DNA of 35,194 nucleotides from JAUWMV01 sp964562425 (GCA_964562425.1 CAZLTJ010000014.1:1-35194), one strand, 5' to 3'. Positions 1 to 6,469 are shown, counted from the stretch's first letter. The notes: a model not told the origin generated them from the letters alone. Numbers and translations are program-made.

Positions 1-1
1 T

Positions 2-952
2 GTACAATGGAATGCTTTTCATGAGAAAAACAGGGCTGTCGATGTCATCTATCGTGCAAGAGCCTCAAAAATCACCGGTACATTCTTTGGTCTCGATGAT
101 ATTATCAATGCGCACAATCTGTCGCTCGATATTATGAATAAAATGAGTCCGCGATTCACCATACATATTGCTCCTGAAATTGACTACCACTCGAACTCTT
201 CCGACAATATTTTAATACTTGGGAAAATCGTCGGTCTGTATAAGTCGGAAGGCAACCTCTCAACCGGTTTTTCAATAGCCCGCACAGGACGGCGTCCTTC
301 GGTTCAAAGTAAATTCATCAATAAATCAGTATCTACTGAAATAATTAATAGCTATGGAATTGACTTCAAATATTATATGAAAAGGGGATTTGGAAGTATA
401 AATCCGTTTTTTCTTCAGATTAAAGATCCAGCGTTCTATACTACTCAGGTAGATCTCTATGATAATCCCGATGAAAAACCTGAAGCCGTAGTACAAACAA
501 ATGGAGGCGGCTATTCCTATGGCGGCGTGAGTTTATGCGCATTGTGGAACATAAACGCACACAGCGATATTTCCGGACATTATACATATCTAAGTGGTCG
601 ACGTACGCACATTTTCGGTTCCCAACATACCGCTTTTATGAAATTGACACTGAAAAATTTAGAGGACTTTATTACAAATCGTACCATCGATACCGAATTT
701 AATATAATTGGTTTAGTGTGGGGCTGCAGGAAGGCGTTAAATTATTTTCCGCTTTATCAGCAATTTGCCATCAATAATGTAGACATACCAGCAACTGCAA
801 TGCTCAAAGTTCGCGGAAGCGCACGAATAGAGTCAGTGACACTCTTTTATGAAACCGATTTAATTTCACGGTCAGATTATCAGATTGTGCTGGGTTACCC
901 GATACAAAACAGCATGATCAGGCTGGGCGTTGAATGGAATTTCAAAAATTAG
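2..952 (+). CDS. Outer-membrane beta-barrel protein, C-terminal part (TonB-receptor-like), 5' end outside window
   Basis: The reading frame is open from the window edge to a TAG at 950-952, so this is the last ~316 residues of a longer host protein. The sequence alternates hydrophobic and polar residues in short strands rich in Y, F, G and N, and ends with a strand closing in 'GVEWNFKN', as in outer-membrane barrels, where an aromatic residue sits near the C-terminus. No plug domain or TonB box is visible because the N-terminus is missing. A TonB-dependent receptor or related porin is the best guess from overall texture. It lies outside the integrated element. Confidence 0.6.
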   Translation, partial: VQWNAFHEKNRAVDVIYRARASKITGTFFGLDDIINAHNLSLDIMNKMSPRFTIHIAPEIDYHSNSSDNILILGKIVGLYKSEGNLSTGFSIARTGRRPSVQSKFINKSVSTEIINSYGIDFKYYMKRGFGSINPFFLQIKDPAFYTTQVDLYDNPDEKPEAVVQTNGGGYSYGGVSLCALWNINAHSDISGHYTYLSGRRTHIFGSQHTAFMKLTLKNLEDFITNRTIDTEFNIIGLVWGCRKALNYFPLYQQFAINNVDIPATAMLKVRGSARIESVTLFYETDLISRSDYQIVLGYPIQNSMIRLGVEWNFKN

Positions 953-1056
953 ACAACAGTCATCAGCGTCATTACTGTTTTTATTAAGCATAAAAATAAT
1001 GTTATTTCTTACTTGAAATTCCTTTTCAAATTCAGTATATTGATACCCGTTTATCA

Positions 1057-1129
1057 GGGGCTGTAGCTCAGTTGGGAGAGCGCTTGACTGGCAGTCAAGA
1101 GGTCGTCGGTTCGAACCCGTCCAGCTCCA
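1057..1129 (+). tRNA. tRNA-Ala(GGC), integration target
   Basis: A 73-nt cloverleaf is visible: acceptor GGGGCTG pairs with CAGCTCC (one G-U), D-stem GCTC/GAGC, anticodon stem CTTGA/TCAAG with loop CTGGCAG (anticodon GGC), and T-loop TTCGAAC. The T-stem GTCGG/CCGTC has one T-T mismatch. CCA is not encoded. The 3' two thirds (from 1082) are repeated at 35024-35072, so the element restores a complete tRNA on its left side after inserting. The displaced original 3' end and terminator sit at the right end. Confidence 0.95.
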
Positions 1130-1130
1130 C
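1082..1130 (+). repeat. attL core, 49-bp direct repeat inside tRNA-Ala
   Basis: Positions 1082-1130 are identical to 35024-35072 (constant offset 33942). The match begins at GCTTGACTGG, breaks to the left at 1081 (C against T at 35023) and to the right at 1131 (A against T at 35073). It covers the anticodon arm, variable loop, T-arm and 3' acceptor strand, a usual attachment core for tyrosine integrases. Confidence 0.95.
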
Positions 1131-1237
1131 AATTCAATAGTGGAACTTTAGGGAAACTTGCGAGTTAGATAGAAAAGAACATTAAGTAACATAAATAAAG
1201 TACAAATAATATCGATTAATGTCAAGTATTATTTAGA

Positions 1238-1468
1238 TTATTTTCTGCTTTTTCTTTTTCGATAAGATTTATTAAAGACGTGTAACCCAAGTTTGTAAAG
1301 ACGTGCATGTAAAGCGCTTTGTGATCGTTTTATTTCTGATTGCTGATTAAATGGGTCGACAATAGATTCGGCGACAATTTTTATACAAGCGTTGCCAAGT
1401 ATAGTATAGTGTTCAAACAGTGTCACGAGTAAATTGTCATCTGCTTTTGACCATTTTAACTTTTTCAT
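1238..1468 (-). CDS. Small Myb/SANT-like DNA-binding protein
   Basis: 76 residues. An N-terminal 'KWSKADDNLLVTLFEHY' segment followed by 'RSQSALHARLYKLGL' resembles a Myb/SANT or GcrA/RsfA-like three-helix DNA-binding fold, in which a tryptophan opens helix 1 and 'S..A...RL..LG' forms the recognition helix. The C-terminus is very basic (KSYRKRKSRK). The ribosome site AAGGAAA lies 7 nt before the ATG. It is the first phage gene next to attL and is divergent from a small ORF at 1486. A regulator role is inference. Confidence 0.65.
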   Translation of the reverse strand: MKKLKWSKADDNLLVTLFEHYTILGNACIKIVAESIVDPFNQQSEIKRSQSALHARLYKLGLHVFNKSYRKRKSRK

Positions 1469-1485
1469 AAAAGTTTCCTTAGTAA

Positions 1486-1656
1486 ATGAAAAGAAAAATT
1501 AAATTATATTTATGTAGTGTATGGAACACTTTTACTGGTAAAAACCATGATCCAGAGTTTTATTCAGAGTACCCGGTGAGTCCGTTCTTTGCGTTCTGGT
1601 TTATGGTAATAGTATGTGTAATTGCTATCGTTATTGAGTTGATTTTGAAAATTTAA
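1486..1656 (+). CDS. Possible 56-aa single-span membrane protein
   Basis: ATG at 1486, TAA at 1654-1656. The N-terminus is basic (MKRKIKLYL). A polar stretch with 'KNHDPEFYSEYP' is followed by a strongly hydrophobic segment at about residues 34-54 (FFAFWFMVIVCVIAIVIELIL). It is plus-strand, divergent from the Myb-like gene with 17 bp between starts. No clear Shine-Dalgarno is seen, which weakens the call. The hydrophobic span and clean reading frame are the only evidence. Confidence 0.35.
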   Translation: MKRKIKLYLCSVWNTFTGKNHDPEFYSEYPVSPFFAFWFMVIVCVIAIVIELILKI

Positions 1657-1704
1657 AATTCATTTCCCACCTCACTTTTTTGGGTAGAACTTTTCTGGAT
1701 TGTT

Positions 1705-1917
1705 TTAGGAATTTTCTTTCATCCGTTTTCGCCATCCGGGTTTTACGATCAGGATATTTGTGTCATGTTCAATGCAAATTATGTGTTTATTTGCTCGCAT
1801 TGCTATGCCTGAAAAGGAGAGTGATGTGCCTTTTTCACGCAAGTTTTTTCTTTCAATGCGTTTTGCGTAATTTTCCCATTGTTGATAGGTGATATATTCG
1901 CAGATTTTTTCGTTCAT
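1705..1917 (-). CDS. Small protein of unknown function, 70 aa
   Basis: Start chosen at the ATG at 1917 (MNEKICEYI), because GAGG lies 6-7 nt upstream and the preceding gene ends at 1919. The protein is mixed-charge with many lysines and arginines, a probable helical N-terminus (YQQWENYAKRIERKNLREKG) and a beta-rich C-terminal half (HIICIEHDTNILIVKPGW). No family recognised. It is translationally coupled to the upstream gene (one base between stop and start). Confidence 0.55.
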   Translation of the reverse strand: MNEKICEYITYQQWENYAKRIERKNLREKGTSLSFSGIAMRANKHIICIEHDTNILIVKPGWRKRMKENS

Positions 1918-1918
1918 T

Positions 1919-2104
1919 TCACGCCTCGCTTTCAATTTCTTCGATCGTCCATATTATACGGGGGCAACCGAATGGGTATTGTGGTGATCCATCCCCGTCA
2001 ATTGACAATCCCCAAATGCGCTTATTGCCGCCAAGAGACTCAACTACCAGCTCGGCTTTACCAACATGGGTTTTGCCGCGCTCTTTCAGGAGCTTTTTTG
2101 CCAT
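1919..2104 (-). CDS. Small protein of unknown function, 61 aa
   Basis: Starts MAKKLLKERGKTHVGKAELVVESLGG, with GAGG 6 nt upstream. A mid region 'KRIWGLSIDGDGSPQYPFGCPRIIWTIEEIE' looks like a small beta-sheet protein. No family recognised. Its TGA is one base before the next ATG, so the two genes are probably expressed together. Confidence 0.55.
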   Translation of the reverse strand: MAKKLLKERGKTHVGKAELVVESLGGNKRIWGLSIDGDGSPQYPFGCPRIIWTIEEIESEA

Positions 2105-2135
2105 TTTATTGCCTCTTTTTTAGTCATTTCACGCC

Positions 2136-2480
2136 TCACTTTTTAAAATATATCTTTTCAGGATAGGTTAATCTGAGAATTAATTTACTGAATGAACTCG
2201 GGCATTTCTGGGTTTCGGGAATGTTAGTCCAGATAACGCCGCAATGATTACAAAAAAGTTCATTCGGTAATATCTTATGAGTCTTATAGTAGCGTTTTCT
2301 GCCGCAGTCCGGACAGACTTTATAATATAGCTTGGGATTTTTTGGAACATATCGGCTTTTATAGGGATCATGATCTTTGGAAATATTCTTCCGGGTAGAA
2401 ATGAATATAATACCCAAAAGGTATAATAACAATAGCAATATGAGTGATAGCATTGTTATTTGTCTTGATTTCTGTAACAT
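2136..2480 (-). CDS. Membrane-anchored zinc-ribbon protein
   Basis: 114 residues from the ATG at 2480; a start at 2453 (MLSLILLLLLYLLG), 2 nt after the upstream stop, is equally possible. One transmembrane helix lies near residues 10-28. A cytosolic zinc ribbon follows with CPDCGRKRY and FCNHCG about 20 residues apart. The first start overlaps the upstream reading frame by 25 nt. Function unknown. Confidence 0.55.
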   Translation of the reverse strand: MLQKSRQITMLSLILLLLLYLLGIIFISTRKNISKDHDPYKSRYVPKNPKLYYKVCPDCGRKRYYKTHKILPNELFCNHCGVIWTNIPETQKCPSSFSKLILRLTYPEKIYFKK

Positions 2481-2878
2481 ACCTTACATGCCCGAAAACT
2501 GTTTGCAATAGCTTCACTTTCAGACATGAATATTTTATTGGATTCAGAGATTTTCTTAGCCCACCGACAATCGAGTTTGTGGTAGATGGTAGAATTCTTA
2601 CTTATAACAACCTGATCAATCTGTGATTTTGCAGGAAATTGAGGAGTATTAATAAGTGTGGTTATTTCAAATATAAATACAGTGTCCGAATTGGCTAACT
2701 GAATGAATGTACCATTATCGGTATCTTCATCAAACGTGAATATTTTCCAGTCCTCGCCTTGAATGAAGATGGTCGCCGGTTCATATCCACCGGTAAAAGT
2801 ATTGAGAATGTTACCGGATATCTGAGCCTGTGCTGTTATGGAAAAGAGCAGAATAAAGAAGTAGATAGATTTTTTTAT
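2456..2878 (-). CDS. Exported Ada-like metal-binding protein with apparent ATA start
   Basis: An open frame of 140 codons has no ATG, GTG or TTG at its beginning; translation most plausibly starts at ATA (2878-2876), 10 bases downstream of AAGAG. From there the protein has a textbook signal peptide (KKSIYFFILLFSITAQAQ, cleavage after AQA), a beta-rich middle, and a C-terminal motif: H100, C104, then 'FMSESEAIANSFRACKVC' with C131 and C134. This H-x3-C ... S-x-x-E-A ... C-x2-C pattern is the Ada-like zinc site also found at the ends of some bacterial nucleases. It shares a frame with the upstream gene after that gene's TAA. Either ATA is used or the start has been lost by mutation. Confidence 0.6.
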   Translation of the reverse strand: MKKSIYFFILLFSITAQAQISGNILNTFTGGYEPATIFIQGEDWKIFTFDEDTDNGTFIQLANSDTVFIFEITTLINTPQFPAKSQIDQVVISKNSTIYHKLDCRWAKKISESNKIFMSESEAIANSFRACKVCYRNQDK

Positions 2879-2890
2879 GGCTGTTCTCTT

Positions 2891-3076
2891 TTATTTGATT
2901 TCTTCGACTTCATCGCAGAGCGGGAAGCATTCTACTAAAGTGTCAATGAATGCTTCGGTATTTAGGTTGTTATATGTATTTCTGCGACCTGCGTGAATTG
3001 CTTCTTCTGAATTTTTGGCTTCGATTTTTTCCTCTGTGTATCCAGAGAAGAAAATTCTAACGGTAAATTTTGGCAT
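2891..3076 (-). CDS. Small acidic protein of unknown function, 61 aa
   Basis: AAAGGAG lies 7 nt before the ATG. The protein begins MPKFTVRIFFSGYTEEKIEAKNSEEAI, a beta-strand then helix pattern common in small phage proteins, and ends acidic (CDEVEEIK). No family recognised. The next frame downstream starts 12 nt after its stop. Confidence 0.6.
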   Translation of the reverse strand: MPKFTVRIFFSGYTEEKIEAKNSEEAIHAGRRNTYNNLNTEAFIDTLVECFPLCDEVEEIK

Positions 3077-3088
3077 GAAATAACTCCT

Positions 3089-3271
3089 TTATAATAGTAT
3101 TAATTGGGTATCAAAAGCATTGATCTGCATTTTCTTTTTAAGTTCTTTGAGTTCAGCGCGACTAAGAAGTTTAAAGTGTTTGTGATTGAATAGTTTTGTG
3201 CTTTTAGGATCGTCTGGATCAATGTTCCAGAGAGTGCAAAAGTGCAGATATTTTTGATCCCGGGTTTCCAT
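3089..3271 (-). CDS. Small protein of unknown function, 60 aa
   Basis: METRDQKYLHFCTLWNIDPDDPKSTKLF is followed by a lysine-rich helix (SRAELKELKKKM). AAGG lies 7 nt upstream of the start. An overlapping longer frame (3100-3402) was judged a shadow because it lacks a ribosome site and crosses a GC hairpin. No family recognised. Confidence 0.5.
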   Translation of the reverse strand: METRDQKYLHFCTLWNIDPDDPKSTKLFNHKHFKLLSRAELKELKKKMQINAFDTQLILL

Positions 3272-3323
3272 TGTTGTACCTTACTTTTGAGTTCACCGGA
3301 CTTGGGACCGGCTTTGTCGTTTA

Positions 3324-3341
3324 ATCCCCGTTTCCGGGGAT
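3324..3341. other. GC-rich hairpin between two small minus-strand genes
   Basis: ATCCCC (3324-3329) pairs with GGGGAT (3336-3341) around GTTTCC. There is no T-run on either strand, so it does not read as an intrinsic terminator. It sits in the 90-bp gap between the genes at 3362-3550 and 3089-3271 and may be an mRNA processing or stability element. Confidence 0.4.
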
Positions 3342-3361
3342 CCCTCACATTTAGGTTTATG

Positions 3362-3550
3362 TTAGCAAGTAGGGCAAAACCCTGAATATTCTGTAGCTTC
3401 ATTCCAGAGGTCTTGGATTAGTTCTTCCGGGTAGTCATAACGATCCCGGACAAATACGTAAAAGTTGGCATAGTCGTCATACTTGAGAAATCCCAGTAAT
3501 TGACGTATTGGAACTTCCGGCAAGTTGCTAATAACATTATTTAAACACAT
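3362..3550 (-). CDS. Small protein ending in CPTC, 62 aa
   Basis: A perfect AAGGAG precedes the ATG. MCLNNVISNLPEVPIRQLLGFLKYDDYANFYVFVRDRYDYPEELIQDLWNEA looks like an all-helical domain rich in tyrosine and aspartate. It ends GFCPTC, half of a zinc-binding knuckle. No family recognised. Confidence 0.6.
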   Translation of the reverse strand: MCLNNVISNLPEVPIRQLLGFLKYDDYANFYVFVRDRYDYPEELIQDLWNEATEYSGFCPTC

Positions 3551-3589
3551 GGTATATCTCCTTGTATTTATATATGTAATATACTATAA

Positions 3590-3757
3590 TTATATATCGT
3601 TAATTATCTCTTTAACTCTAAACCAGCGTTTAATTAACTGCATTTTAGTAGGATGAATAATACTGTGTTCTTTAATGACTTCACAGAAACCGGGATAGTC
3701 GTTGTTTGAGATTTGTAACCTGATAAGCATGGGTGCATAGTTGTCAATTATGTTCAT
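3590..3757 (-). CDS. Small protein of unknown function, 55 aa
   Basis: The start ATG at 3757 is preceded by GAGGT at good spacing; the stop TAA is at 3592-3590. The protein reads MNIIDNYAPMLIRLQISNND, then continues with 'FCEVIKEHSIIHP' and a basic helix 'MQLIKRWFRVKEIINDI'. It is collinear with its neighbours and easily missed because of its size. No family recognised. Confidence 0.55.
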   Translation of the reverse strand: MNIIDNYAPMLIRLQISNNDYPGFCEVIKEHSIIHPTKMQLIKRWFRVKEIINDI

Positions 3758-3808
3758 GATGTACCTCGTTTCAGTATTATAGTAGTTAAGTTCAATAATA
3801 ACAATAAC

Positions 3809-4003
3809 TTACCTTATTAGTAAGTTAGAAAGATAATATTCAACTAAAAAATTATGGGACTTAAGTGTAGTATTATCAGGAATTTGTCCATGTAAAATAC
3901 AATAGTACATGGTTATACCTGAATTGTCACAGGGCAATAACCGCCTATTGCAAACCAGACAACGTTCAGTTGCCGGAAGTTCGGGAAACATCTCTGTTGT
4001 CAT
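3809..4003 (-). CDS. Small zinc-knuckle protein, 64 aa, first gene of the left cluster
   Basis: MTTEMFPELPATERCLVCNRRLLPCDNSGITMYYCILHG contains CLVC and a downstream C-x2-H (CILH), a probable zinc-binding pair, plus one extra cysteine. AGG lies about 9 nt before the ATG. It is the most upstream gene of the left minus-strand cluster, so the promoter should lie in the AT-rich stretch just right of 4003. Confidence 0.55.
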   Translation of the reverse strand: MTTEMFPELPATERCLVCNRRLLPCDNSGITMYYCILHGQIPDNTTLKSHNFLVEYYLSNLLIR

Positions 4004-4198
4004 ATTGTATTACCTGTTTTAGTGTACTACAATATAAGTATTTAATATACAAATGTCAAGTACTTTTTTAATTATTTTTGCAGATAAGTATAATAATTAT
4101 AATATATTGCGGTACTGTACAGGTGTATATTACTAATACCACGATCAGCTCGTTACCGATATAGTGAAACATTTCACAAACGAGCTAATAAGCACAGA

Positions 4199-4359
4199 GA
4201 GACCGACACATAAACATAGGTCTTTTGGAGAACATGAAAGGGTATGGGTGTGGTGTTAGGAAGGAAAGTCAAGGAAACCAGAGGCTTGAAACGCATCTTA
4301 TGCGTTTTTTTCCTTTACTTTTTTCATGTTCGACACATATTCTTTTTAATGTCGGTCTC
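4199..4359 (+). ncRNA. Candidate structured RNA, four nested stems over 161 nt
   Basis: Nested pairings: GAGACCGACA (4199-4208) with TGTCGGTCTC (4350-4359), 10 bp; GAACATGAAA (4230-4239) with TTTCATGTTC (4322-4331), 10 bp; AAAGTCAAGGAAA (4265-4277) with TTTCCTTTACTTT (4309-4321), 12 of 13; AAACGCAT (4289-4296) with ATGCGTTT (4300-4307), 8 bp. The order is strictly nested, giving one long interrupted rod with a G-rich 5' bulge (4240-4260). The strand is unproven; plus is chosen because the apical hairpin carries a T-run. Flanking hairpins at 4147-4186 and 4412-4447 may belong to the same molecule. Confidence 0.55.
4289..4311 (+). terminator. Possible intrinsic terminator at the tip of the 4199-4359 structure
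   Basis: AAACGCAT-CTT-ATGCGTTT is followed directly by a T-run, the form of a rho-independent terminator on the plus strand. The same T residues can instead pair with the upstream AAAGTCAAGGAAA, so the two folds would exclude each other. Confidence 0.35.
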
Positions 4360-4851
4360 GATAGTGCATAAATATTATTCCGTCAATATTAAATAAAATG
4401 TCTTGAAATAAACGCCGATGGAGATTACGAGCATTCGAAATCGGCGTATCAATATTTGCTTCTGTCTTTCATAACAATTACAGTTAAGGTTCCTTTAGTA
4501 CATTTAACTTTTCAGTCTGTAAAATTCAGGTGCGTTAGCGCCAAAAAGAATAGCGAAATAGAATAAGAAGTAAAAGCATTATCCTTATTATCCTGTCGGT
4601 CTACTTGATCTTTCTGATCTTCTCAATTTCCTATCGTATCAGTGTATTCTGTATTCAAATGTCCTATATGTTCTATGCACTTTACATTTTCAGTGTATTC
4701 TATTTAATGCCGGTCCTGGCATCCTGTATATTTCGTGTGTTCTATTACTGTAAAATGCCCTGTCGCCACATCTTTCGTTGTATTTTTAATGTCAGTGACA
4801 ATGGTGTGTATCTAAATCCCTGTTACTATCACTGTACCAATAATGGGAGTA

Positions 4852-4992
4852 GTATCAGCCGGAAAGTGAATGAGTATAGCAAAAACCATTACAGGCGCGC
4901 AATTTGCATTGTTATAGCAAATGCGTGATCTGGAATGTGTTTTTGCGTTATATTATCTCACTGACAATGCTCATTCACTTTCCAGTTGATAC
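4852..4992 (+). ncRNA. Candidate structured RNA or DNA hairpin, 141 nt
   Basis: GTATCA (4852-4857) pairs with TGATAC (4987-4992); after a 3x3 internal loop GGAAAGTGAATGAG (4861-4874) pairs perfectly with CTCATTCACTTTCC (4970-4983); GCAAAAAC (4879-4886) with GTTTTTGC (4939-4946); and CGC-A-ATTTGC (4898-4907) with GCAAATGCG (4917-4925). That is 20 outer and 17 inner base pairs in strict nesting. It could also be a transposon-like inverted repeat, but no target duplication or transposase is seen. The strand is arbitrary. Confidence 0.55.
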
Positions 4993-5007
4993 GGGTGGGC
5001 GGGCGGG
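4993..5007 (+). other. G-quadruplex motif abutting the 4852-4992 hairpin
   Basis: The sequence is GGGTGGGCGGGCGGG: four G-triplets with single-base loops, the strongest class of quadruplex motif. It begins at the base after the outer stem ends, in a region otherwise about two-thirds AT, which suggests the two structures form one unit. Confidence 0.7.
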
Positions 5008-5316
5008 AATGTATTTTGTTTGTGACAATATACTACACTGCCTCATATTTATACAATCTTAAGCTGGCACCAACACAATTATTCTTTTGCTTTTAGCTCC
5101 CCGACACCCACCTTACACCCCACCCGGGAGGGCGGGTCGCCACACAAAGACGGTCAGCACTACGCTCTCCTTCGCACAAAACATTCCAACGAGCATACTT
5201 ATTTGTATTTCCCACTATGTAATAATCGATCTCAGATGCGCTTGCTGACCGGCGTGTGTGGACGACCGACCGACCCCAACCTACAAGAAGGAGAGGATTA
5301 GTTTTTCTCCGCGAGC

Positions 5317-5373
5317 GCGCGGCGACCGACGTAGATAATAGGCTCGAATCCAGATGGACGGCGGTCGCCGCGC
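5317..5373. other. GC-rich island with 12-bp inverted repeat
   Basis: GCGCGGCGACCG (5317-5328) is a perfect reverse complement of CGGTCGCCGCGC (5362-5373), 33 nt apart. The surrounding 5230-5590 segment is far richer in G+C than its flanks and repeats the words GACCGAC and GCGAGCG. No coding signal is convincing on either strand. The base composition suggests a different origin from the adjacent DNA. Confidence 0.5.
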
Positions 5374-5876
5374 CCGGTAGGCTGCGAGCGGAATGTTTTG
5401 AGCTTGAAAGCTGTCCGGCTTTAGTGAAAAGTCAATCCCAAATGAGGTATATAAAAAGCGGCATGGTGAATTCGCGGAGCTTTCGCTTTTAATACCACCT
5501 TTGCTCAATGCAGATAGGGGGGGGCATGATCCCAGCACCCACCGGAGCGAAGCGCGGACTCGTCGCGAGCGACCCCAGCAAGTCTTTTTACCATCATCCA
5601 TTTTCTACTACATATTCATCTTATTCATCAGAACTACACTCGCACCTTTCTTTCAGTGATGTAACAACTTCCATTTATGTAATTCCATTTTACTCATCGG
5701 AACATTCCTTACCACTTCTTGAAATGTTATAGTCCCCACATTCATTTTACTTTTCCTGCATTAATTTCCTACCCTCTAATTGTAATGCGTACAATACCCA
5801 ATGGACTATCAATACCCACTATGTGTACTCGTGGCAATATCCCACTGACTTTCAGCGCTGCGGTGTGGGTTGAGTA

Positions 5877-5900
5877 GGGCAGGGCAGGGGGATGGGTGGG
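5877..5900 (+). other. Second G-quadruplex-type tract
   Basis: GGGCAGGGCAGGGGGATGGGTGGG holds five G-runs of three or more with loops of one or two bases; further G-runs follow to 5935. It lies about 0.6 kb upstream of the late operon. Function unknown; the motif itself is plain. Confidence 0.6.
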
Positions 5901-6386
5901 TGCGGTGCGGTGTGTAGGGGTGGGGAAAGAAATGTATAGCCCTCATTGCTCAAGTCATTTTATCTATTGGAATATCCCTACCCACTTTTCATGTGTGCTT
6001 GCGACAATTCCCACTATTAATTGGGATAGAGTAAATAGTGTGATGATGTGTACATGATGATGCGCTCTCCTCTGAGAAGTGTGCATTGTGCAACGTAAGG
6101 TAGAATGATAATATCTACATGCCTTGCCTCTTGATCTGTCCCGTGATAACTATATGTGTTCAAACTTTTTTCATCATCACATATTCTTATCATCTATGTT
6201 CCTATTATTATATTGCTCTATGTATTCGTTTGTTTGGTATTCTCTTTCTCTGCTTCTCCCTGTCCCACTCACGAAAAATTACATGAAATTCAAATCGCTT
6301 TTTGTACTTTTTATATTGCCGTATTACAATATACAGGCGTAAAATTTACAGTTTTGCGATATAATTTTTTTGTTATTTTTTAAGTA

Positions 6387-6433
6387 GTTCGCGGAATGTT
6401 GCGGAACAATATACTTGCAATACTATATATAGT
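6387..6433 (+). promoter_or_regulatory. Probable promoter/operator region of the late operon
   Basis: It lies just upstream of the first late gene. GTTCGCGGAATGTTGCGGAAC (6387-6407) contains a direct repeat of GCGGAA and matching GTTC/GAAC ends; ACTATATATAGT (6422-6433) is a perfect 12-bp palindrome. A TATAAT hexamer sits at 6360-6365 without a good -35. These are the best candidate operator and promoter elements before the 16-kb plus-strand operon; the exact start of transcription cannot be given. Confidence 0.35.
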
Positions 6434-6469
6434 GTTATATTTTTTATGAAAAACAGAGGAAATGGAGAC

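Larger units (their letters stand above)
1661..2144 (-). repeat. Three copies of a ~20-bp gene-junction repeat
   Basis: The plus strand shows CATTTCACGCCTCACTTTTT at 2125-2144, CATTTCACGCCTCGCTTT at 1915-1932 and CATTTCCCACCTCACTTTTT at 1661-1680. On the coding (minus) strand each reads as AAAGTGAGG...GAAATG, a ribosome site plus start codon joined to the preceding stop TGA. The copies at 1661 and 2125 open only tiny frames (10 and 13 residues); the copy at 1915 starts a real small gene. They look like a duplicated translation-start cassette. Confidence 0.6.
4004..6445. other. 2.4-kb region without convincing genes, rich in structure
   Basis: Longer open frames here (4605-4928, 5256-5492, 5281-5601, 6124-6342) lack ribosome sites, have biased or random-looking composition and overlap inverted repeats, so none is called. 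The region contains hairpins at 4147-4186 (AGCTCGTT/AACGAGCT with inner GTGAAA/TTTCAC), 4199-4359, 4412-4447 (ACGCCGAT/ATCGGCGT), 4707-4722 and 4852-4992, G-quadruplex motifs at 4993-5007 and 5877-5900, and a GC-rich island around 5230-5590 in otherwise AT-rich DNA. From 5600 to 6400 I see mainly T-rich sequence with degenerate CCCACT-containing repeats. Confidence 0.75.

Noticed and set aside
1680..2166. Plus-strand frames opposite the small minus genes
   Set aside because: Minus-strand frames have ribosome sites, tight coupling and the same orientation as the neighbours; the plus frames have none.
3100..3402. 100-codon minus frame
   Set aside because: Overlaps two smaller frames that both have good ribosome sites; contains a GC hairpin; composition is unconvincing.
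4605..4928. 107-codon plus-strand frame with hydrophobic N-terminus
   Set aside because: No ribosome site; sequence is built from repeated TGTATTCT/TTCTAT words; its 3' end runs through the arm of the 4852-4992 hairpin. Not protein-like.
4199..4992. Retron msr/msd or diversity-generating retroelement
   Set aside because: The long inverted repeats recall a retron RNA, but no reverse transcriptase is present anywhere in the window, and no template/variable repeat pair was seen.
4852..4992. MITE or IS remnant
   Set aside because: Terminal inverted repeats fit, but no target-site duplication and no second copy in the window; the nested inner stems are better explained by RNA or origin structure.
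5256..5601. Overlapping frames on both strands in the GC-rich island
   Set aside because: Both are open only because of high GC; arginine/serine-rich random composition, no ribosome sites, mutually overlapping.
6124..6383. Two overlapping hydrophobic frames upstream of the late operon
   Set aside because: T-rich DNA gives F/L/S-rich frames by default; no ribosome site, and the region holds the likely promoter.
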